DNA of 64,000 nucleotides from Pegoplata infirma (taxonomy: Eukaryota > Arthropoda > Insecta > Diptera > Anthomyiidae). The translations under genes and the position numbers were made by a program. A model generated the notes under the pieces. It was not told the origin of the DNA. It did no database searches and saw nothing but the letters and a program-made list of their open reading frames with translations. Shown here piece by piece: positions 56,015 to 64,000 of the stretch (within the stretch, counting starts at the first letter, position 1; every line of letters begins with the position of its first letter). The DNA lies in the NCBI GenBank assembly GCA_963921195.1, contig OY992540.1:23758262-23822261 (forward strand). The letters run 5' to 3'.

Positions 56015-56968
56015 TGGGGCATTCCATGTCAAATCGGACACTTTGAAAATTTTTTTTTTAGATTTTTCCAATTTGTTTACAGTTTTTAGTACCCTTTGAA
56101 AACTCCTTCTTAGTAAATTTTCAGATTTTTTTGATGACCCGTTCAAAAGATATCGAATTTTTTAAAATTGGTAGTTTGTTCCTTTACTCAAACTTCTTTT
56201 ACTCATAACTTCTTCAATAATGGTCCAAATTTAAATTTTTTTTTTTAAGTTTCAAAATTTTTAAGTTTCAAAATTTAAATCCCATTTTTGAAAATGTTTG
56301 TACTCTTCGATGTTTTTGAAATTATTTTGTGTAAGACTTCTATCGATTCTACCAATTTTTTGCCCAGGAGGATCGTGGGATAACGATTATTATTTTTTTT
56401 TTTAAATTTTTTTAAAAAAATTTATTGCAATTTTCCAATCGTCATAGAGGGGTCATTTATAAGTCATAGAGGGGTCATTTATAAGACTGACCCCCATAAA
56501 TTTTTACGTCTTAACATTTCTTTGGAACAAACTAATATCCTATCTCCAATTTTTAAGGGGGCTTCCACACAAAACGAAATTTTTTTAAATTTGCTTCAAC
56601 CGCTCTAACTGCTCTAATGGTGCCCTTAGAGCAACAAAATGTATGACCGATCCACAATATTTTTTTAGTCCAAACATTTTCCCTGAACACACCTACCCTC
56701 TATCTCTAATTTTTAAGTCGGTCCCCATACAATTTTTTTTATTTTTTGTAAATTTGTTTTATTTAATCAGCTTCTACCGGTCCAATGGTGCCTCCGAGAG
56801 GAGTCATTAGTAAGACCGACCCCCATTTATTTTTACCATACAACATTTTTTTAAAACATACCTACGCCCTATCTGCACTCCCTAAGTAGGCTTCCATTTA
56901 AAATTACATTTTTATAAAATTTGCTAGAACTGTTATTTGTATGGGAGCCTACTTAGGGAGTGGAGATA
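56015..56968 (+). mobile_element. Foldback element, one arm plus apex
   Basis: It matches 33580-34480 from TGGGGCATTCCATGTCAAAT to TATGGGAGCCTACTTAGGGA and then stops, so the second arm is missing. It keeps the 60-bp segment (TCTTAACATTTCTTTGGAAC) absent from the left arm at 33580. TATAAA precedes it. Confidence 0.75.
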
Positions 56969-57690
56969 GATACTATTTTTAGACTTTACAGAGGCTACTG
57001 AAGTTTGGCATTTATGTTGGCCATTCACCTGGTCAGGTTTGCAATTCAGCCAAATCGGTCCAGTGGTTCAAAAGTTATGAGCAAAAGAGTAAATTTCGGC
57101 AAGTGTTTTTCGCTAATTTACGAGATAAAAAACACGCTAACTTTCGAAAAGCAGTAATGAGACTGCTGAAGCTTGACACTTATCTTTGTCGTTCCCCAGC
57201 TCTGTTTGGTATTGAATTTCAGCTCAATCGGACCAGTAGTTCAAAAGTTATAAGCAAAACCCTGAATTTCAGAATGGTTTCATCTTAAATGCCACGTGTA
57301 AAACAAGTTTTAAAAGCATTGGTGGTAACTTAACAATGCTTTTCAAACTTGTTTAGTTTTAATGCAATGCTTTTTAAACTTGTTTAGTTTTAAAAGCACT
57401 TAAAAATTACACTCGAAAAAAATTTAGTTTTTCTTTAAAAAAAATAACAATATTTTGTGTACATTCGTACGTGCATTCACTTAGAAATATTTTTACAGTA
57501 AAATAAAACTTACACTCAAAAAAAGTTTTACACTCAAAAAAAAATTTTTAAATGACAAAAAAAGAGTTTTTTACTCAAAATAAAATATTTCTAATCAATA
57601 TTGCTAATTTTGTCACGTTAAAAAATGTACCATCCTTTTAAAAAAAAGGCATTGTGTAGGGTATTCATAGATTAACTTTTCTACTTGTTT
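56969..57690 (+). mobile_element. mini-me/DINE-1-like element, long variant, core missing
   Basis: It starts inside the element at GACTTTACAGAGGCTACTGA and continues through CACCTGGTCAGG, AAGCATTGG palindromes and CACTCAAAAAAA words. It ends TGTGTAGGGTATTCATAGAT, TAACTTTTCTACTTG. The terminal stem-loop is deleted. It resembles 35540-36175. Confidence 0.65.
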
Positions 57691-58419
57691 TATTTTAATT
57701 TCTCATACTAATAGAGGTCTCTTAACCACTGAAAGTCTCCCACCCTAGGAGCCTCTTTCGGATATAGATTTAAAATTCGACAAAATACATTTTCAGCTGA
57801 CTTTAATAAACAATAATGTATGGCTTGCATAATATTTGCATATTTTAATATTACACTTCATTACACACATATTCATTTGATGAACGACTAAATAATTTTC
57901 AGCATACATTAAAGATATTTATTTTGTTTATTTTTTATACCCTACACTATTTAATGGTTCTTTAATGTGGTTTATTATGTTAAAAACGTTCTAGACACCT
58001 TAAAGTACCAAAACAATAACGTAGTCCTATATTCATTTGATATCGATCTACCGATTTCCGCCTGTCCAATTGTTATTGTCTTTCTGGCATGATAAAGTGT
58101 AAAAAGAAAAATTCTGAAAAAAAATCTTGAAAAAAATTCATTATTTCATAAGTCAACTGACTAAGAAAATTTCCACATGAAAAAACATTTCTTGATTAAA
58201 CATTCATTAAATGTGAATTTCGACTTTTACTATCACAAAAATTATTTTTTTTTCTGGAGGAAACTTTTTCAGACAAATTTTTAAGTTTTAAAACTTTTTC
58301 CAAAGAAATAAATATTTAAAATTTATAAATTTTCTATAGAAAAAATCATTTTAAACAGTACGCCCTAAAAAATCTTAACTAATGATAAAATTCCAAGTAA
58401 ACAAAATCCAAATTTAATT
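57691..58419. other. Gene-free AT-rich stretch
   Basis: An isolated TTTTTATACCCTACAC phrase at 57935 may be a mini-me relic. Nothing else was recognised. Confidence 0.35.
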
Positions 58420-59090
58420 TTTATACCCTCCAACTACAGTATGGGGGTATACTCACTTTGTCATTCCGTTTGTAACGCATCGAAATATCGGTCGGGGACC
58501 CCATAAAGTATATATATTATTGATCTATGATCGATTCTAAGACTTTTCTAGAATGTCCGTATGTCCATCCGTCCGTCCGTCTGTATAAGACACGATACAG
58601 TCCAAAATAAAAGAGATAGACCCGTAAAGTTTGGCAAGAATATGTGTTTTGGTCCTAGGCAGTTTAAGTTCGTAAATGGGCAAAATCGGACGAGGGGGAA
58701 AAAAGTTCCCTCTTGAAGAACTTAACTAACCTCTGAAAAACTCCAAATTTTCGCAGGTTTTTTTGTATTTTTGTTAAGCAAATGAAACAATTTGATGTCA
58801 GAATAAGTTCAAGGTCCTGCACTTGGACTTAGGAAGTAAAATAAATCGTTTTTTTTGCCCGCCACCCTTTTGTGGGCGAGGATATTAAAAATGTTTTTAA
58901 ATAATGATAAAATTGTATAACTTAGGCTCAAAAAGGATAATAAATGAATTTTTTAACATTTACCGGATGGGTTTATGTGTCCCCCAATGACCCCCTCAAA
59001 AAAAACGCCCCTGAAATTTTTTTAAATTTTTTATATGTTGGAGGGTATTATAGATTCGGCACAGCCGAATTTATCACTCTCACTTGTTTT
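58420..59090 (+). mobile_element. mini-me/DINE-1-like element, complete copy
   Basis: It opens TTTTTATACCCTCCAACTAC, then GTCATTCCGTTTGTAACGCA, ATCGGTCGGGGACCCCATAA, GTCCATCCGTCCGTCCGTCT. It closes TTGGAGGGTATTATAGATTC, the stem-loop ATTCGGCACAGCCGAAT and CACTCTCACTTGTTTT. All parts are in the expected order. Confidence 0.85.
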
Positions 59091-59206
59091 TTTTTTATTT
59101 TCATTTTCCAAAAATTCAAAATTTTGATGGAAGTTTTCCAAAAATCCAAAACGTTGATCAAAAAACGCCACGGGTTACAAAAGACTATCTCAAGCTCGAA
59201 GAAAAG

Positions 59207-59487
59207 GTATTAGAGGGCTGATAATGGGAAAATGATGCAAACAATTTTGGAGTCTGTCTTTGCCTCCCTACAACCGGTTAAAGTTCGCAATCGCAGTGCA
59301 TTTTGTCAAAAAAAAATCCCTTAATGTGCTCCACATTCTGCAAATTTTGACAACTATTGCAGCCAAAACAAAAAATATTTTATTTTGACAAAATACACTA
59401 CGATTGTGAACTTTAACCGGTTGTAGGGAGGCAAAAACATACTCCAATTTTTTTCATTATTTTTCCCATTATCAGCTCTTGAAAGAG
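59207..59487. mobile_element. Long hairpin repeat, arms of about 95 bp
   Basis: GAGGGCTGATAATGGGAAAA and CCTCCCTACAACCGGTTAAA on the left are answered by TTTAACCGGTTGTAGGGAGG and TTTTCCCATTATCAGCTCT on the right. The loop (about 75 bp) has GTCAAAAAAAAATCCC. No TIR/target duplication pair was fixed, so class is unknown. Confidence 0.65.
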
Positions 59488-59552
59488 CATCGTTTTTTTT
59501 TTTTTTTTGCTGTTACCTTAAATTTTATTTTTCGGGTTAGGCTAATAATATA

Positions 59553-59781
59553 CACTCAAAGAACTGTAAAACAATTTGTCATAAAAGTTCGTCCAATGAA
59601 ACTTTTTAATGAAGTTTTCATAAATATTATGAAAATTTTTCATAAATACTATAAATATTATGAAAATTTTTCATAAATACTATAAATATTTATGAAACAT
59701 TTCATAAATATAATGAAACAGTTTCATTAGACGAACTATATGATGAGTTTCATTATATTAATGAAGCTTTTTCTTTGTGTG
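59553..59781. mobile_element. 229-bp MITE (CACTCAAAG/CTTTGTGTG ends), TA duplication
   Basis: It starts CACTCAAAGAACTGTAAAAC and ends AAGCTTTTTCTTTGTGTG, with TA outside both ends. Inside are tandem TATGAAAATTTTTCATAAA units. It is the inverted relative of 18586-18743, which has fewer of those units. Confidence 0.7.
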
Positions 59782-60439
59782 TACATTTATTTGGGTGGCA
59801 CGACTAATGGTTTATTTTGAATTTAGTCAATTTTCATCTAAGATGAATCTTTACAGGCGGTTAAGAAGGCGTGTGTGTTTTGTTCTACATTAATGCTAAA
59901 AATACATACATTGTGGGAACAAATGTAAACATTTAATGCGTGTACTAACAATAAGTATTTGCATACACAAAAAAATTGTCACTATACTTGAAAAAGTGCG
60001 TGATCCTCTTTATAATCTAAAAAAGATATGAAAAACTACATGGCGCTCAGTAAAATGACAGCAGTTTATAACGTGAAGACGCACGGAAAGATTTAGTGAC
60101 AAAAAACTTCTACTTTACAAATTGTGTAATTTTTTTTTTATTTCTTAAGGTAAAAATTCTTAATACTTAATTATATTTTTTTCCATTATAGTTAAATATT
60201 GGCAATTATCCAAATGTAAAAATTATATTGCATGCTATAAATTTTAAAAAAAGCTTTTTCTCAAAACTAAGGGGTTTCTATTGCACTCACAATATGAAAA
60301 TCTTCACTCTTAATAGCAAGGAACTTTTTTTTTATTTAATCAACGATTACATGGACAACAAAACAAATTACACAGCTCAACAAGAAAATGCGTATTGGAA
60401 TCTGGTTAGTGATTTAGATAGTGTCTGTTGTGCTGATTC
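59782..60439. other. Gene-free AT-rich stretch
   Basis: No exon or TIR was recognised. The 85-codon frame at 60228 has no known domain and ends in the adjacent foldback. Confidence 0.35.
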
Positions 60440-60995
60440 CAAATCCGGAGGCCAAATTTGTCTATCACGTCAGGATTTTGAGTAATTCGCGATTAAAGAG
60501 CCGAAAAAGGGCATTTTTGAAAGCTTATAAAATAATATTCTGACATGCAAATGACTTGGTATCAAGCTCATTCGAAAGCCTGTAATTTTCTCTTAAAGAT
60601 AAGATAAAATGTTCTAAAAATTTAATTTTGGAAAATGGTAAAAAAAATCATTAGCAAAAAACCTTCCATTTTTTCAATATTTAGTTTATTTACACAGTGT
60701 TTTTTAACAAATTTCCATACAAATTCATACGTAAATTTTAGATTTAAAGCAATTGTGGCTAATGATTTTTTTACCATTTTAGAAAATTAAATTCCAAGAT
60801 CATTTGATCTTGTCTGAAAGAGAAAATTTCACACTTTCGAATGAGCTAGATACCAAGTCATTTGTATTTCAGGATCTTATTTTATAGGCGTTCAAAAATG
60901 GTCAAAATGGGCATTTTTTGACACTTTAACCGCGATTTTCTCAAAATTGTGACGTGATAGAAAAATTTGAGTGACCGTTTTGGAATCGGGGCACC
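60440..60995. mobile_element. Foldback repeat, arms of about 220 bp
   Basis: GATTCCAAATCCGG, CTATCACGTCAGGATTTTGA and ACTTGGTATCAAGCTCATTC on the left are answered by GAATGAGCTAGATACCAAGT, TCAAAATTGTGACGTGATAG and TTTTGGAATCGGGG on the right. The apex is near 60700. A phrase at 62999-63008 (TGATTCCAAATCTGG) is a relic of the same arm. Confidence 0.6.
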
Positions 60996-61445
60996 AAACC
61001 CTATCAACTTTTTTTGGTTTCATCCAAAACGCAGCGACAAACCTCAGATTTGTAGAGCGGTGTTATCCGATAGAAATTATTTTTTGGGAAAATAATTTCT
61101 TTTTGTTTTTTTTTTTTTTTTTGGAAGCAATTCTGTTTAATATTCCAAAGACTGAATTGCTTAAAATCGCTAAAGAACAAAATTCTGCTTAAACAAAGAA
61201 TAAAAAAATATTTTTTAAATTGAGTACAATTAAACCCATACGTTATATATGCTCTTTTATAAAAACAAACTTTTAAAAAGCTTAATTTCTCTTAATATTT
61301 TAAAATTCCCTCTCTTCACCAAACTTGTTAAATATTATCTGTGTTTTAAAATCACTTGGATTAGGATTAGGAATACAAAATGTGGACGCATGAAATATTA
61401 ATCTTAAATAACATGATTATACTTTTCCTGTTTTTTAAATATTTT
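60996..61445. other. Gene-free AT-rich stretch
   Basis: I see nothing that can be supported as a gene or element. Confidence 0.35.
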
Positions 61446-61802
61446 GTTCGTTATAACCGAGTTATAACGAACTCGGTTATAACGAATTCTCGGTTGTTAC
61501 GAACTAATTTTAAAGTCCCGACGTTTTGGCATCAATTTTCACACAAAATACTTCTTTTATAACGAACTCGGTAATAACGTATCCACGGTTAAAAAGAGCT
61601 GCTTTTTGTGGTCCCACGAATACAATTTCATGTGTATCTACCTTTTTATAAGAAATTCCCATAAATATTTTTTAATGTGTGGCAATCATGTTTATCAAAC
61701 TCAGAAAAGGTTGGAAATTTTTGGTTTATATAATAATTTTAATAAAATTTATTTATATTTTTATGTATTTATATTGGAGTTCGTTATAACCGGGATTGAC
61801 TG
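61446..61802. mobile_element. pogo-like MITE, left end degraded
   Basis: Repeated AACTCGGTTATAACGAA words lead to a right end GTTATAACCGGGATTGACTG followed by TA, matching 39815-40640. Near 61630-61660 it lacks the hAT-like insert of that copy and so serves as the empty site. The left terminal CAGTCAAAC is missing. Confidence 0.65.
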
Positions 61803-61817
61803 TAACTTGTTAATATA

Positions 61818-62749
61818 CAGTGGGCGACAATGTATTGGAAACTTTTTTATAGTATATGTAGTTTGTTAAAAACAAAGTTAACAATACCAAACGTTATTAT
61901 AATCAAATGAGTATTATTTAAAAAAAAATTATGTAGGTAATTTATAAAGCATTAATTTAAGCTAAATGGCGTCCATATTGAGTAAATAAAAAATATGCGA
62001 GGGTCGATCTGTAAAATGAAATTATTTGTAGACATTTTTTAGAACATTTTTTAAAAATATTTCCAAATCGATTTTTTCTAAGTTCAAACATTAAAAATTA
62101 AAAAAAATATTCACTAGACTTTATTCAGTGATCAAATAATTTTTTGAACAACCCAAACAAACAGTCAAATTTTTCAAGTACAGTAGAAAAATTCCACATT
62201 TTTTGACCTCCAATTCTTTTGACCACCAGTTTTTTGTAAACAAAAAAAAGATGTCATTGTTTATTAATTTTGTTACACCTAAATATAAAGTAATGAAATA
62301 TTAAAACAATTAAAATTTTTCTTTGTTTACAAAAAATTGGTGGTCAAAAGAATTGGAGGTCAAAAATGTGATTTTTTCAACTGTACTTAAAAAATTTCAC
62401 TGTCGGTTTGGGTTGTTGGAAAAATTATTTGTGCACTGAGTGAAATTTATTGGATATTTTTTTTAATTTTTAATGTTTGAACTTAGAAAAAATCGATTTG
62501 GAAATATTTTAAAAAAATGTTCTAAAAAATGTCTATAAATCATTTTATTTTCCAGATCGACCCTCGTAGCACCTTTATTATTTACTCAATCTAGACGCCA
62601 TTAAGCTTAAATTAAAGCTTAATCAATTACGTACACAGCATTTTTTTAAATAATACTCATTTGATAATAATAACGTTTAGTATTGTTAACTTTGTCTTTA
62701 ACAAATTGCCTCTACTATAAAAAAGTTTCCAATGTATTGTCGCCCACTG
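61818..62749. mobile_element. 932-bp mariner-like MITE, TA duplication
   Basis: It starts CAGTGGGCGACAATGTATTG, GAAACTTTTTTATAGTA and ends TACTATAAAAAAGTTTCC, AATGTATTGTCGCCCACTG, with TA outside both ends. The interior is a second, imperfect inversion (GAGGGTCGATCTG and CAGATCGACCCTCG; ATTGGAGGTCAAAA on both sides). There is no transposase. The class is inferred from the CAGT...ACTG ends and TA target. Confidence 0.8.
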
Positions 62750-63128
62750 TATACTCGAAACGGAAATTGAAATTATTGAAATACTTTTTAAGAAAATTTT
62801 TTGAAAATATTTTTAGGTCGATTTTTTTTTAATTTAAAACACTAAAAATTTAAAAAATACTCCAGTAGTTTATATTCAATTATCAAATATTTTTTCCAAT
62901 GAAAATTTAAAAAACGCTTCGATAGCACCGCTCAACAAATTGAAAGTTTTTGGCTCCGGTTTGAAGTTTGATAGAAAATTTTTAAAGATTTTTACTCGCT
63001 GATTCCAAATCTGGGCTCCAAATTTTCCCACGTCTAGAATTTTAATTATTTGCAGTTGAAAATGCGAAAAAACGCGATTTTGCATTTTTTGAAAGCCTGC
63101 ACAGCAGCCACTGTGTGGAATAAAAATC
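62750..63128. other. Gene-free AT-rich stretch
   Basis: It holds a relic of the foldback arm of 60440 and otherwise nothing recognised. Confidence 0.35.
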
Positions 63129-63872
63129 TGCTATTTACATATACCCCGAAATCCATATAAATTTGGATTTCAAATCCAATTAAAATCTATACCGTTTACA
63201 TATGCTTTTTGACATTTAGCGGGATTTTGTTTGTACCAACTCTGTATTTTCTTTTCATTTGCGTACAGGGTTGTTAGTGGGAAAATTACCCAATTTTATA
63301 AATATTTCTAAAAACAATGATTTTTCTTTGCCGGAGCCAATATTTTCAATCCCACTAGTATATGTTAGGACCACAATATCAAAAAATGTGTTTTTATGTA
63401 GAGCTGCTTCTTTAAATGCAAGAAAATTGACATTTTTGCCAAGTTTGGGGCCACCACCATTGAGTGTTTTTCTTTGTTAGGAAGACCAAATTGGTCAACT
63501 AAATTGTGCGTTTACCATTTGCAATGGTAAATTTTAAATGAAACATTGTTAAACATTGTTTTTATTAATCTTTTAATAGTTTTAAAAAAATAAATTTTAA
63601 TTGTTTTTTCACTTTATAAAAAACAACAACAGCTGATAAAAAAATCGTGTGCAGCGTTGCAAAAAGCATTAGGGGGGATGATTATTTTGGGAAAAACCAT
63701 AGTTGTACAATTAAGTAGTAGAAATTTTTTGGGATTTTGAATTGCGATTTTCCCAAATCCAAGTTTTTTTTTGTATGGGATTTGACATTTGAAATCCAAA
63801 AAGTAATGGGATTTACTTGGATTTTCGTTGAAATCCCAATTTTTCTGGATTTCGAGGTATATGTAAATGGCA
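63129..63872. mobile_element. 744-bp TIR element (TGCCATTTACATATACC ends)
   Basis: It starts TGCTATTTACATATACCCCG, AAATCCATATAAATTTGG and ends GGATTTCGAGGTATATGTAA, ATGGCA. The TIR is about 43 bp with few mismatches, and AAATCCAAnnTTTGGATTT words repeat inside. A 73-codon plus-strand frame at 63259 shows no domain. Target duplication and superfamily are unresolved. Confidence 0.6.
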
Positions 63873-64000
63873 TATAAAGCGTTAGAGTAGAATTGAACTA
63901 TGATCTCAAATATATGATCAAAAAAATTTTAAGTTGTTGCACTATTATTGGCCAAACATGCATTTTAAAAAAACACTGTGAAAAAAATTAGAAAAAGCAC

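Noticed and set aside
60228..60485. 85-codon frame ending QICLSRQDFE as a gene end
   Set aside because: The C-terminal half lies in a foldback arm whose inverted partner has no such frame, and no splice sites or domain are visible.

Overview
The window reads as nuclear DNA of a higher fly (Diptera, probably a schizophoran such as a blow fly, house fly or flesh fly). The evidence is strong AT-richness with long A and T runs, spliced insect-type genes, and many copies of a mini-me/DINE-1-type repeat, which is known from dipterans. That repeat has a core with a GTCY microsatellite and a phrase like CATTCCGTTTGTAACACC. I cannot name the species. There are no operons and nothing looks bacterial.

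Only two host genes can be supported, both on the minus strand. The first is a two-exon SET-MYND (SmydA/msta-like) gene. Its start exon is at 49031-50014 and its terminal exon at 23151-23588, separated by an intron of about 25.4 kb. The exons join in phase 0 to give a 473-residue protein. The second is a single internal exon at 4678-4805 encoding the start of a fatty acyl-CoA reductase. Its other exons were not found and may lie in the 4.8-23 kb repeat field or outside the window. The only other substantial coding sequence is a 5'-truncated non-LTR retrotransposon ORF (36367-38607) inside the large intron, on the same strand.

The rest is a dense, nested field of mostly non-autonomous transposons. 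Region 1-4.7 kb holds terminal-inverted-repeat (TIR) elements with recognisable target duplications (TAA, TA, AATA, TTAA). Region 5-12 kb holds two local tandem duplications interrupted by later insertions, several tRNA-like sequences and a 1.67-kb TA-flanked element. Region 13-23 kb holds mini-me copies, a TATTGATGAAAAAAA minisatellite and degenerate ACTAAAAGTGTACTAAAA repeats. The 23.6-49 kb intron holds foldback elements up to 2 kb, hAT-like, pogo-like and mariner-like derivatives and the retrotransposon. Region 50.8-51.8 kb is a 16-bp satellite of about 63 units, each carrying a TATAAAAG word. Region 52-64 kb holds further TIR elements, hairpins and mini-me copies.

Several insertions can be proved within the window, because a second copy of the host repeat lacks the insert (an empty site): a mini-me at 16.7 kb, a foldback at 23.9 kb, a hAT-like element at 39.96 kb and a small element at 5.14 kb. 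I saw no CRISPR array or complete transposase gene. I cannot demonstrate a new functional system. The best candidates for undescribed biology are the TATA-word satellite, the foldback families, the near-perfect long hairpins, and the tRNA-like (pol III-type) sequences carried by at least three unrelated repeat families. All TIR and target-duplication calls were made by eye.
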